64,000 nt of DNA from Klenkia brasiliensis. Its GTDB lineage: Bacteria > Actinomycetota > Actinomycetes > Mycobacteriales > Geodermatophilaceae. The position numbers were made by a program, and so were the translations under genes. How positions within the stretch are numbered: the first letter of the stretch is position 1; each line of letters begins with the position of its first letter. Under the pieces are notes generated by a model. It ran no database searches and had not been told where the DNA came from. It saw only the letters and a program-made list of their open reading frames with translations. Shown here one piece after another: positions 40,605 to 48,449 of the stretch. The stretch lies in assembly GCF_900100695.1 (NCBI RefSeq), contig NZ_FNCF01000001.1, positions 186,001 through 250,000 on the forward strand, read 5' to 3'.

Positions 40605-41543
40605 TCAGGCCTGCGACGCGCCCTCGGGGGGAAGGTCACCGACGAAACTGCGCAACCAGGGCCGCAGGGCGGGGCCCAGGTCGTCGCGCTCGACGGCCAG
40701 CCGGACGACGGCCTTGAGGTAGTCGAGCTTGTCGCCGGTGTCGTAGCGGCGGCCGGAGAAGACCACGCCGTGCACCGGGACGCCCTGCTCGAGCAGCGCC
40801 AGGATGGCGTCGGTCAGCTGGATCTCCCCACCGCGGCCGGGCGGGGTGCTGCGGATCGCGTCGAAGATCTCGGGGGCGAGCACGTAGCGGCCGATGATGG
40901 CCAGGCTGGACGGCGCCTCCTCCTTCTTCGGCTTCTCGACCATGCCGGTGATCGCCACGACCTGGTCGGCGTCGCCGGCCCCGGTCTGCGGGGCGTCGTC
41001 GACGGCCACGCAGCCGTACTTGTCGATGTTGTCCGCGCCCACGTCGAGCAGCGCGACCACGCAGCCGCCGTGCTCGGCCTGCACGGCCAGCATCTGCTCG
41101 AGCAGCAGGTCGCGGGCGTCGATGAGGTCGTCGCCCAGGAGCACGGCGAAGGGCTCGTCGCCGACGAAGGAGGCGGCCTGCAGCACCGCGTGGCCCAGGC
41201 CCTTGGCCTCGCCCTGCCGCACGAAGTGCACCTGGGCGACGTCGGTGGACTCCGCGACGGCGTCGATGCGGGCCTGGTCGCCCTTCTTCTCCAGCGCCGC
41301 CTCGAGCTCGGGCGTGCGGTCGAAGAAGTCCTCGATGGCGGCCTTGCCGCGGCCGGTGACCATGAGCACCTCGGCGAGCCCCGCGCGGGCGGACTCCTCG
41401 ACGATGTACTGCAGCGCCGGCCGGTCGACCACCGGCAGCAGCTCCTTGGGCACCGCCTTGGTGGCGGGCAGGAACCGGGTGCCCATCCCGGCCACGGGGA
41501 TGACGGCCTTGCGGGCGGGACGACGGTTCGTCGGGCTCGACAT
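40605..41543 (-). CDS. galU: UTP--glucose-1-phosphate uridylyltransferase
   Basis: Makes UDP-glucose for envelope polysaccharides and glycolipids; 312 residues. Nucleotidyltransferase motifs are AVIPVAGMGTRFLPATKAVPKELLPVVDRP (residues 13-42), GKAAIEDFFDR, FVRQGEAKGLGHAVLQAASFVGDEPFAVLLGDDLID, GMVEKPKKEEAPSSLAIIGRY and EIQLTDAI. ATG 41543 is 7 nt downstream of TAGGGT, indicating a leaderless mRNA. Divergent from 5-formyltetrahydrofolate cyclo-ligase, as in mycobacteria. Confidence 0.98.
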   Translation of the reverse strand: MSSPTNRRPARKAVIPVAGMGTRFLPATKAVPKELLPVVDRPALQYIVEESARAGLAEVLMVTGRGKAAIEDFFDRTPELEAALEKKGDQARIDAVAESTDVAQVHFVRQGEAKGLGHAVLQAASFVGDEPFAVLLGDDLIDARDLLLEQMLAVQAEHGGCVVALLDVGADNIDKYGCVAVDDAPQTGAGDADQVVAITGMVEKPKKEEAPSSLAIIGRYVLAPEIFDAIRSTPPGRGGEIQLTDAILALLEQGVPVHGVVFSGRRYDTGDKLDYLKAVVRLAVERDDLGPALRPWLRSFVGDLPPEGASQA

Positions 41544-41570
41544 GGCACGGACCCTAGCTAGCCTCCCCCC
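41544..41570. promoter_or_regulatory. Compact divergent leaderless promoter of galU and 5-FTHF cyclo-ligase
   Basis: In 27 bp, TAGGGT (minus, 41556-41551) and TAGCCT (plus, 41559-41564) flank a TAGCTA centre. Each -10 stands 6-7 nt from its start codon. The -35 region of each promoter would lie inside the opposite gene. Confidence 0.55.
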
Positions 41571-42137
41571 GTGGCCGACTCCCCCCTGGTGGTGAGCGCC
41601 AAGGTGACCCTGCGCACCTCTCTGCAGGCCGCCCGCGCCGCGCGCTCCCCCGCCGACCGCGCGACGGCCGCCCGGGCGGTGGCCGCGCACCTGCGGCCGC
41701 ACCTGCGCGGCGTGGTCGCCGGGTACGTGCCGACCGCGGAGGAACCCGGGCACGGCGCGCTGGTCGACGCCCTCGGCCCGGGCGCCCTGCTGCCGGTGGT
41801 GCCGCCGACGGGCCGGGTGCTGGCCTGGGCCCGGGCCGCCGAGCTCGCCGAGGGCCGGTTCGGGCTGCTGGAGCCGACCGGGCCGCGCCTGCCCCCGGAG
41901 GCACTCGCCGACGCCGGCACCGTGGTGGTCCCGGCGCTGGCGGTGGGGCTGGACGGCGCGCGGCTGGGCCGGGGCGCCGGCTTCTACGACCGGGCTCTCC
42001 GGTTCGCCGCACCCGACGCCGTCCTGGTGGGCGTGGTGTTCGACGAGGAGCTGCTGCCCGCGGTGCCCGTGGACGACCACGACGTGCGCCTGCACGCGGT
42101 GGTCACGCCGTCGGGCGGCTGGCGCGACCTGGCCTGA
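41571..42137 (+). CDS. 5-formyltetrahydrofolate cyclo-ligase
   Basis: A 188-residue enzyme (MTHFS) converting 5-formyl-THF to 5,10-methenyl-THF with ATP. Family features are the N-terminal Arg-rich helix region, GVVAGYVPTAEEPGHGALVDAL, LLEPTGPRLPPEALADAGTVVVPALAVGLDGARLGRGAGFYDRAL (substrate/ATP loop GRGAGFYDR) and VVFDEELLPAVPVDDHDVRLHAVVTP. GTG 41571 is leaderless. Its stop is one base from the convergent GntR stop. Confidence 0.96.
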   Translation: MADSPLVVSAKVTLRTSLQAARAARSPADRATAARAVAAHLRPHLRGVVAGYVPTAEEPGHGALVDALGPGALLPVVPPTGRVLAWARAAELAEGRFGLLEPTGPRLPPEALADAGTVVVPALAVGLDGARLGRGAGFYDRALRFAAPDAVLVGVVFDEELLPAVPVDDHDVRLHAVVTPSGGWRDLA

Positions 42138-42138
42138 C

Positions 42139-42831
42139 TCAGCCGCCGCCGAGGAGGGGGACGTCGGAGACCAGGTGGATGTGCGCGGCCATGGCGGCGG
42201 CCGCGGCGTCGGGGTCGCCGGCGCGGATGGCGTCGGCGATGGCCCGGTGCCCCTCCAGCGAGCGGTGCGGCCGGCCCTCCTGGGACAGCGACTCGATGCG
42301 GGAGTCGCGGATCCGGTCGGCGATCTCGGCCATGAACCGGGCCAGCAGCGGCGAGTGCCCGGCGGCGGTCACCGCGGCGTGGAACTGCTCGTCACCGGCC
42401 ACCCCCCGCCCGCCGGCGCCCACGTCGGCGGCCATGCCCGCGAGCGCGGCGTCGATGGCGGCCAGGTCCCCGTCGGTGCGCCGGCGGGCGGCCAGCCCGG
42501 CCAGCCGGACCTCCAGCGCCTCCCGCGCCTCGATGACCGCGCCGAGGTCCTCGCGGCGGGCGTCGAGGGCGGCCAGCACGGAGTCCGGCCGGGGCGCGGT
42601 GAGCAGCACGGTCCCGTCCCCGTGCCGGACGGCGACCACCCCGGTCACCTCCAGCGCCACGAGCGCCTGCGCGAGGGTGGCCCGGCTGACCCCGAGGGAG
42701 GCGGCCAGCTCGCGCTCGGCGGGCAGCCGGTCACCGGGGCCGAGCCCGGAGGACGCCGCCCAGGTGAGCACCTGGTGCACCACCTGCTCGTAGAGCCGGT
42801 TGCGGCGCAGCGGACCCGGACCCACCGGCAC
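42139..42831 (-). CDS. GntR/FadR-type (FCD) regulator of the dicarboxylate operon
   Basis: A 230-residue regulator. The N-terminal winged helix is LYEQVVHQVLTWA, GDRLPAERELAASLGVSRATLAQALVALEVTGVV. The all-helical FCD ligand domain (about residues 85-222) carries metal/ligand histidines in EQFHAAVTAAGHSPLL, EGHRAIADAI and AAHIHLV. It is divergent from the MatC-CoA-transferase-carboxyltransferase genes, with a 25-bp dyad between them, so it most likely controls that operon in response to its dicarboxylate or acyl-CoA. MatR of rhizobial malonate clusters is of the same broad type. Confidence 0.92.
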   Translation of the reverse strand: MPVGPGPLRRNRLYEQVVHQVLTWAASSGLGPGDRLPAERELAASLGVSRATLAQALVALEVTGVVAVRHGDGTVLLTAPRPDSVLAALDARREDLGAVIEAREALEVRLAGLAARRRTDGDLAAIDAALAGMAADVGAGGRGVAGDEQFHAAVTAAGHSPLLARFMAEIADRIRDSRIESLSQEGRPHRSLEGHRAIADAIRAGDPDAAAAAMAAHIHLVSDVPLLGGG

Positions 42832-42872
42832 CTCCTTGACAGGTACGTCGTGACGGGTGCCACACTAGCGCC

Positions 42873-42897
42873 GGCTCAGTGGCCAGTCCACTGAGCC
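42873..42897. promoter_or_regulatory. Operator palindrome for the GntR regulator
   Basis: Perfect 10-bp arms GGCTCAGTGG and CCACTGAGCC separated by CCAGT, lying between the divergent gntR and matC-like starts (42 and 90 bp away). The arm length and symmetry suit a dimeric FCD regulator. Confidence 0.7.
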
Positions 42898-42986
42898 ACC
42901 GGTACCGAGGTGCCGCCGCAGGACGGTGCGCGCACGATCCGAGCACAGCCGGTGCACAGCCGGCCCCCGACGACGTGGGAGAGACC

Positions 42987-44306
42987 GTGTCACCCGAGAT
43001 CATCTCGATCCTGGCGCTGGTGGCGATCTTCGCGATCGCCACCTTCCTGCCCATCAACATGGGCGCGCTGGCCTTCGTGGCCGCCTTCCTCGTCGGCACC
43101 CTCGCCGTCGGGATGACCACCGACGACATCCTCGCCGGCTTCCCGGGCGAGCTGGTGCTGACCCTGATCGGGGTCACCTACCTGTTCGCCATCGCGCAGA
43201 ACAACGGCACCGTCGACCTGCTGGTGCGCGGCGCGGTCAAGCTCGTCGCCGGCCGGGTGGCCCTGATCCCCTGGATCATGTTCGCCGTCACCGGTGTGCT
43301 CACCGCCATCGGCGCGCTGGGCCCGGCGGCGGTCGCGATCATCGCGCCGATCGCCCTGGGCTTCGCCGCGCGGTACCGGATCAGCCCGCTGCTGATGGGC
43401 ATGATGGTCATCCACGGCGCGCAGGCCGGCGGCTTCTCCCCCATCAGCGTCTACGGCGTCACGGTCAACAGCATCGTGGCCGCCAACGACCTGCCCGGCA
43501 GCCCGCTCGCGGTCTTCCTGGGCAGCCTGTTCTTCAACCTGGCCATCGGCGTCGTGCTGTTCCTGGTCCTCGGCGGGCGGCGGCTGGCCGGCCGCCGGGT
43601 CGGCGACGAGCCCGAGGTCGACCCGGCCGGCGGCGACACCGACGCCGAGGTCAGCGGCCACGGCACCGGCGCCGGCGCCGCCGTGGACGTCAAGGAGCGG
43701 ACCCGGGGGGTCACCGCCGAGCAGGTGCTGACGCTGGTCGGGCTCGCCGTCCTCGTCGTCCTGGCCCTGGTCTTCGACCTGGACATCGGCTTCGTCTCGA
43801 TCACCATCGCCACCGTGCTGGCGCTGTTCTCCGCCGCCCGGCACAAGGGCGCGGTCATGCAGATCAGCTGGTCCACCGTGCTGCTCATCGCCGGCGTGCT
43901 CAGCTACGTCTTCGTGCTGCAGGAGGCCGGCACCATCGACTACGTCGGCGAGGGCGTGACCGCGATCGGCATCCCGCTGGTGGTCGCGCTGCTGCTGGCC
44001 TACATCGGCGGCGTCGTCTCGGCCTTCGCCAGCTCCACCGCGATCATCGGCGTCGCCATCTCCCTGGCCGTGCCGTTCCTGCTCGCCGGCGAGATCGGGG
44101 CGGTGGGCGTCGTCGTCGCCCTGTCGGTCGCCTCGACCATCGTCGACGTCAGCCCGTTCTCCACCAACGGCGCCCTGGTGCTCGCCAACGCCCAGGACGT
44201 CGACCGCGACCGCTTCTACAAGCAGATCCTCGCCTACTCGGGCATCGTCGTCGCCGTCGGTCCGCTCCTGGCCTGGCTGGTCTTCGTCGTCCCCGGGTGG
44301 CTCTGA
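42987..44306 (+). CDS. MatC-type dicarboxylate (malonate) carrier
   Basis: A 439-residue transporter with about 12 helices. The N-terminal half matches the MatC_N pattern: ISILALVAIFAIATFLPINMGALAFVAAFLVGTLAVGM, AGFPGELVLTLIGVTYLFAIAQNNGTVDLLV and GALGPAAVAIIAPIALGFAARYRISPLLMGMMVIHGAQAGGFSPISVYG. A hydrophilic loop rich in Asp/Gly at about residues 205-240 precedes the second half (FASSTAIIGVAISLAVPFL, VDVSPFSTNGALVLANA). MatC imports malonate in Rhizobium; the substrate here could be malonate or a close analogue. GTG 42987 follows GGGAGAG. Confidence 0.88.
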   Translation: MSPEIISILALVAIFAIATFLPINMGALAFVAAFLVGTLAVGMTTDDILAGFPGELVLTLIGVTYLFAIAQNNGTVDLLVRGAVKLVAGRVALIPWIMFAVTGVLTAIGALGPAAVAIIAPIALGFAARYRISPLLMGMMVIHGAQAGGFSPISVYGVTVNSIVAANDLPGSPLAVFLGSLFFNLAIGVVLFLVLGGRRLAGRRVGDEPEVDPAGGDTDAEVSGHGTGAGAAVDVKERTRGVTAEQVLTLVGLAVLVVLALVFDLDIGFVSITIATVLALFSAARHKGAVMQISWSTVLLIAGVLSYVFVLQEAGTIDYVGEGVTAIGIPLVVALLLAYIGGVVSAFASSTAIIGVAISLAVPFLLAGEIGAVGVVVALSVASTIVDVSPFSTNGALVLANAQDVDRDRFYKQILAYSGIVVAVGPLLAWLVFVVPGWL

Positions 44307-44320
44307 TGACCGGAGGAACC

Positions 44321-45505
44321 GTGACCGCAGGACCCCTCGACGGCGTGCTCGTCGTCGACCTCACCCGGGCGCTGGCCGGCCCGCACGCCGGGATGATGCT
44401 CGGCGACCTCGGCGCCCGGGTGATCAAGGTGGAGAACCCCGGCGGCGGGGACGACACCCGCGGCTGGGGCCCGCCGTTCGTGCAGCCCGAGGAGGGCGAC
44501 CGGGAGTCCACGTACTTCCTGTCGACGAACAAGAACAAGGAGTCGATCACCCTCGACCTGAAGGACGCCGGGGACAAGGCGACGCTGACCGAGCTGCTGC
44601 GCCGGGCCGACGTCCTGCTGGAGAACTTCCGCCCCGGCACCCTGGCCCGCCTCGGCTTCGGCACCGACGTGCTCGCCGAGCTCAACCCGCGGCTGGTCAC
44701 CCTGGCCATCAGCGGGTTCGGCCACGACGGGCCCGAGGGCGGGCGCGCCGGCTACGACCAGATCGCGCAGGGCGAGGCCGGGCTGATGTCGCTCACCGGT
44801 TCCGGGCCCGACGACCCGCAGCGGGTCGGCGTCCCCATCGGCGACCTGCTGGCCGGCATGTACGGCGCCTACGGGGTGCTCGCCGCGCTGCTGGAGCGCG
44901 AGCGGACCGGCCGCGGGCAGGTCGTGCGGACGTCGCTGCTGGCCGCCGTGGTCGGCGTGCACGCCTTCCAGGGCACGGCGTGGACCGTCGGCGGGAAGGT
45001 GGGCCACGCGCAGGGCAACCACCACCCCTCGATCGCCCCCTACGGCCTGTTCCGCTGCGCCGACGGCGGCTCGGTGCAGCTGTCCTGCGGGTCGGAGTCG
45101 CTGTGGCGGCGGCTGTGCGCGGAGTTCGGCCTGGACCCCGAGGCCGACGGCCTGGCCACCAACGGCGAGCGGGTCGGCAACCGGGAGCGGGTCATCGGGC
45201 TCCTGGAGACCGCGTTCGCCCGGATCGACGCCGAGACCCTGCTGGCCCGGCTGTCGGCCGCCGGCGTGCCCGCGGGGAAGGTGCGCACCATCGACGAGGT
45301 CTACGCCTGGGACCAGACGCTGTCCCAGGGCCTGCTGGTCGACGTCGAGCACCGGACGCTCGGCACGGTGCAGCTGCCCGGCCCGCCGCTGCGGTTCTTC
45401 GCGCCGTCCGCCGACGGCGAGACCGAGACGACCCGCCGCGAGCACACCGCTCCCCCGGTGCTGGGCGCCGACGGCGACGCGATCCGCGCGTGGCTGCGCT
45501 CGTGA
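44321..45505 (+). CDS. CaiB/BaiF (class III) CoA-transferase
   Basis: A 394-residue transferase moving CoA between carboxylic acids through an aspartyl-CoA anhydride. Family motifs are LDGVLVVDLTRALAGPHAGMMLGDLGARVIKVENP, STNKNKESITLDLKD, LLRRADVLLENFRPGTLARLGFG, ISGFGHDGPEGGRAGYDQIAQGEAGLMSLTG (catalytic Asp in GYDQ), VGVPIGDLLAGMYGAYGVLAAL and GVPAGKVRTIDEV. GTG 44321 has GGAGG just upstream; ATG 44306, overlapping the carrier stop, is the alternative. Placed between a MatC carrier and a carboxyltransferase, it probably forms malonyl-CoA or a similar thioester (inference). Confidence 0.93.
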   Translation: MTAGPLDGVLVVDLTRALAGPHAGMMLGDLGARVIKVENPGGGDDTRGWGPPFVQPEEGDRESTYFLSTNKNKESITLDLKDAGDKATLTELLRRADVLLENFRPGTLARLGFGTDVLAELNPRLVTLAISGFGHDGPEGGRAGYDQIAQGEAGLMSLTGSGPDDPQRVGVPIGDLLAGMYGAYGVLAALLERERTGRGQVVRTSLLAAVVGVHAFQGTAWTVGGKVGHAQGNHHPSIAPYGLFRCADGGSVQLSCGSESLWRRLCAEFGLDPEADGLATNGERVGNRERVIGLLETAFARIDAETLLARLSAAGVPAGKVRTIDEVYAWDQTLSQGLLVDVEHRTLGTVQLPGPPLRFFAPSADGETETTRREHTAPPVLGADGDAIRAWLRS

Positions 45506-47028
45506 CCACCCGGATGGACGCCCGCACCCTGCGGGACCTGGTCCTCGACGCCGACTCGTGGGTCTCCTGGGACACCCCGGTCGGCACGCGGGACGTCTCG
45601 GCCGAGTACGCCGCGGAGCTGGTCGCCGCGCAGGAGAGGTCGCGGCAGGACGAGGCCATCGTCACCGGCGAGGGCCGGCTGCGCGGGCGCCGGGTGGCCG
45701 TCGTCGCGGGCGAGTTCGGGTTCCTGGCCGGCTCGATCGGCGTCGCCACCGCCGAGCGGCTGGTCCGGGCCATCGAGCGGGCCACCGACGAGGGCCTGCC
45801 GCTGCTGGCCGCGCCCGTCTCCGGCGGCACCCGGATGCAGGAGGGCACGGTCGCCTTCCTGCAGATGGTCGGCATCACCCAGGCCATCGCCCGGCACAAG
45901 GACGCCGGCCTGGCCTACCTGGTCTACCTGCGGCACCCCACCTTCGGCGGGGTGCTGGCCTCGTGGGGGTCGCTGGGCCACGTCACCATCGCCGAGCCCG
46001 GCGCCTCGATCGGCTTCCTGGGCCCGCGGGTCTACGAGGCCCTGTACGGGGAGAAGTTCCCCGAGGGCGTGCAGACGGCCGAGCACCTGCACGAGCGCGG
46101 TGTCATCGACGCCGTCGTGCCGCACGAGCAGGTCGCCGACGTCGCCGACCGGGCGCTGCGGGTGCTCGCGGCCCGGTCCACCTGGCACCGCGACGCCCAG
46201 GTCGCCGGGCCGGTCGAGGGCGACGGCACCGACGCCGACGACCCCGAGGACGGCCGGACGGCGTGGGACGTGGTCACCGCGTCCCGGCGCACCGACCGGC
46301 CCGGCGTGCGGCGGCTGCTGCGGGCCGCGGCCACCGACGTCGTCGCGCTGAACGGCACCGGCGCCGGTGAGGCCGACCCGGGTCTGCTGCTCGCGCTGGC
46401 CCGCTTCGGCGGCGCGCCCTGCGTGGTGCTCGGCCAGGACCGGCGCGGTCAGTCCCTCACCGCCCCGCTCGGCCCGGCCGCGCTGCGGGAAGCCCGGCGC
46501 GGCATGCGGCTGGCCGCGGAGCTGCGGCTGCCGCTGGTCACCCTCATCGACACCCCGGGGGCGGCGCTGTCCAAGGAGGCCGAGGAGGGCGGGCTGGCCG
46601 GGGAGATCGCCCGCTGCCTGGCCGACCTGGTCACGCTCAGGGCGCCGACCATCGCGGTGCTGCTGGGCCAGGGCACCGGCGGCGGCGCGCTCGCGCTGGT
46701 GCCGGCCGACCGGGTGCTGGCCGCGGCCAACGGCTGGCTGGGCCCGCTGCCCCCGGAGGGCGCGTCGGCGATCGTGCACCGCGACGTCGACCACGCCGAC
46801 GTGATGGCCGCCCAGCAGGGCGTGCGGGCCACCGACCTGTGGCGCGCGGGCATCGTCGACCGCGTCGTGCCCGAGCGCCCGGACGCCGCCGACGAGCCGC
46901 AGGAGTTCTGCCAGCGCCTGGGCCGGGTGCTGGCCGAGGAACTGGCCGGGCTGCTCGGGCGGGACGACGTGGAGCGGATGCGCAGCCGGGCCGCCCGCTG
47001 GCGCCACCTGGGCCGCCGCGCCCGCTGA
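45502..47028 (+). CDS. Fused acetyl-CoA carboxylase carboxyltransferase (AccD-AccA type)
   Basis: A 508-residue protein from GTG 45502, overlapping the CoA-transferase stop; ATG 45514 is also possible. Residues of about 55-235 are AccD-like: EFGFLAGSIGVATAERLVRAIE, APVSGGTRMQEGTVAFLQM, HPTFGGVLASWGSLGHVTIAEPGASIGFLGPRV. Residues of about 255-500 are AccA-like: GMRLAAELRLPLVTLIDTPGAALSKEAEEGG, LLGQGTGGGALALVPADRVLAAANGWLGPLPPEGASAIVHRD. The AccD zinc ribbon is absent. No biotin carboxylase or carrier gene is nearby, so decarboxylation of malonyl-CoA (or another acyl-CoA) is at least as likely as carboxylation. A similar fused plan is recalled for mycobacterial AccD3. Confidence 0.88.
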   Translation: MTTRMDARTLRDLVLDADSWVSWDTPVGTRDVSAEYAAELVAAQERSRQDEAIVTGEGRLRGRRVAVVAGEFGFLAGSIGVATAERLVRAIERATDEGLPLLAAPVSGGTRMQEGTVAFLQMVGITQAIARHKDAGLAYLVYLRHPTFGGVLASWGSLGHVTIAEPGASIGFLGPRVYEALYGEKFPEGVQTAEHLHERGVIDAVVPHEQVADVADRALRVLAARSTWHRDAQVAGPVEGDGTDADDPEDGRTAWDVVTASRRTDRPGVRRLLRAAATDVVALNGTGAGEADPGLLLALARFGGAPCVVLGQDRRGQSLTAPLGPAALREARRGMRLAAELRLPLVTLIDTPGAALSKEAEEGGLAGEIARCLADLVTLRAPTIAVLLGQGTGGGALALVPADRVLAAANGWLGPLPPEGASAIVHRDVDHADVMAAQQGVRATDLWRAGIVDRVVPERPDAADEPQEFCQRLGRVLAEELAGLLGRDDVERMRSRAARWRHLGRRAR

Positions 47029-47064
47029 CCCCCCGCCCGGCGGGGATCAGCCTGGCTGGTCCAC

Positions 47065-47104
47065 GTCCGTCCTGGCTCGCCGGTGCCGGCGAGCCAGGAC
47101 GGAC
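47065..47104. repeat. Perfect 18-bp hairpin element after the carboxyltransferase gene
   Basis: Arms 47065-47082 and 47087-47104 are perfect complements around a 4-nt loop. Their core is GAGCCAGGACGGAC. A further partial copy, CCGGTGAGCCAGGAT, follows at 47106-47120 and another, cagcctggctgg, precedes. It may be the operon terminator, but the extra half-sites suggest a repeat element or binding site; it ends 15 bp before the next start. Confidence 0.75.
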
Positions 47105-47118
47105 ACCGGTGAGCCAGG

Positions 47119-47856
47119 ATGCGGGCCATGGGCGAGCGACCGGGGGTGCGGCGCATCCGCGCGGACCCCGGCGCCGACCCGCCCCCGGCCGACGTCTGGC
47201 CGATGACCGTGCCCGCGGTGGCGCAGCTGTGGGCCGAGGGCCTGCAGCTGGCGCCGGGGGCGACCGTGCTGGTGGGCGAGAACGCCTCGGGCAAGTCGAC
47301 CGTGGTGGAGGTGCTGGCCGCCGCCCTGGGCCTCAACCCGCAGGGCGGGTCGAGCGGGTCGCGGATGGAGGTCCGCCGCACCGAGCCGGAGGCGCTCCCG
47401 CTGGTGGTCGAGCGCTCCCCGGGTGCGCCCCGCTGGTCCTACCTGCTGCGGGACGAGACCCTGCACGGCCTCTACTCCTACCTGGAGGACAACCGGGACC
47501 CCTTCGCGCCGCCGCGTGAGCCGTCGTTCCACGCCTTCAGCCACGGCGAGGCGTTCCTGTCGATCTTCGAGGACCGGTTGCGCGGGCCGGGGGTCTACCT
47601 GCTCGACGAGCCGGACGCCGCGCTCTCCTTCGGCGGCCAGCTGCGGCTGCTGGCCGGGCTGCTGCACCTGGCCGAGCAGGGCGCGCAGCTCGTCGTCGCC
47701 ACGCACTCACCGCTGGTCGCCGCCCTCCCCGGGGCCCGCATCCTCGAGGTCGGCCCGTGGGGCCTGCGCCCGGCGACCTGGGAGGAGCTGGAGCTGACCG
47801 CGAACTGGCGGCAGTTCCTCGACCGGCCCGAGGGCTTCCTCCGGCACCTGCGCTGA
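47119..47856 (+). CDS. AAA/ABC-type ATPase (COG3910-like)
   Basis: A 245-residue soluble ABC-like ATPase without membrane partner. Walker A is GENASGKST (about residues 54-62), the signature-like SHGEAFLSIF, Walker B YLLDEPDAALS, and the switch His in VVATHSPLVAALP. It resembles stand-alone predicted ATPases of the COG3910 type, whose role is unknown. ATG 47119 or ATG 47128 may be the start. Its stop is 5 bp from the convergent MarR gene. Confidence 0.88.
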   Translation: MRAMGERPGVRRIRADPGADPPPADVWPMTVPAVAQLWAEGLQLAPGATVLVGENASGKSTVVEVLAAALGLNPQGGSSGSRMEVRRTEPEALPLVVERSPGAPRWSYLLRDETLHGLYSYLEDNRDPFAPPREPSFHAFSHGEAFLSIFEDRLRGPGVYLLDEPDAALSFGGQLRLLAGLLHLAEQGAQLVVATHSPLVAALPGARILEVGPWGLRPATWEELELTANWRQFLDRPEGFLRHLR

Positions 47857-47861
47857 CCCGG

Positions 47862-48338
47862 TCAGCGCCCGAGGCGCTCGACCCGCTCAGGGTCCAGGCC
47901 CTCCAGGACGGCGGCCAGCGCGTCGTGCAGCGCGGCCGCCTGCTCGTCGGTGAGGACGTCGAACAACGCGCCCCGGACGGCGCCCACGTGCCCCGGCGCG
48001 ACCGTGCGGACGACGTCCCACCCGTCCTCGAGCAGCACGCAGACGTTGCCGCGGCCGTCCTCGGCGGCCCGTTCCCGCCGCACCCAGCCGCGCTCCTCGA
48101 GCCGGGCGACGGTGTGCGAGAGCCGGCTCTGCGACTGGTTGGCCATCCGGGCCAGCTCGCTCATCCGCAGCCGCCGCTCGGGGGCCTCGGACAGCATGGC
48201 GAGGACGACGTAGGCGGCGTGGGTGAGGCCTGCGTCGCGCTGCAGCTGGGCGTCCAGGGTGCGCGGCAGCAACTCGGCGACCGACAGCCACAGCCGCCAG
48301 GTCCGCTGCTGCTGGTCGGTGAGCCACGGCGATGCCAC
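47862..48338 (-). CDS. MarR family transcriptional regulator
   Basis: A 158-residue winged-helix regulator. The N-terminus is WLTDQQQRTWRLWLSVAELLPRTLD. The DNA-binding helices are RMSELARMANQSQSRLSHTVARLEERGWVRRERAAEDGRGNVCVLLEDG, with wing DGRGN. It starts at GTG 48338, 6 nt past TACCGT, and is probably leaderless. Targets are unknown; the divergent neighbour is fmdB-like. Confidence 0.92.
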   Translation of the reverse strand: MASPWLTDQQQRTWRLWLSVAELLPRTLDAQLQRDAGLTHAAYVVLAMLSEAPERRLRMSELARMANQSQSRLSHTVARLEERGWVRRERAAEDGRGNVCVLLEDGWDVVRTVAPGHVGAVRGALFDVLTDEQAAALHDALAAVLEGLDPERVERLGR

Positions 48339-48344
48339 GACCGG

Positions 48345-48350
48345 ACGGTA
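48345..48350 (-). promoter_or_regulatory. Leaderless promoter -10 box of the MarR gene
   Basis: TACCGT on the minus strand followed by 6 nt and the GTG start at 48338. The same hexamer serves the enoyl-CoA hydratase gene. Confidence 0.4.
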
Positions 48351-48449
48351 AGGGGTGTCTCGTGGACGGCGCACCGGAGGTGGCGCATGATTGGCAGTCG
48401 CCGGGTCCGAGTGCCAGCCCGGTTCGCACCGACGGAGGAGTCCAGCACC

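Noticed and set aside
42139-47028. Assignment of the carboxyltransferase as a normal acetyl-CoA carboxylase for fatty-acid synthesis.
   Set aside because: No biotin carboxylase or carrier gene is adjacent, the zinc ribbon is missing and the context is a dicarboxylate carrier with a CoA-transferase; carboxylation is left open but not preferred.
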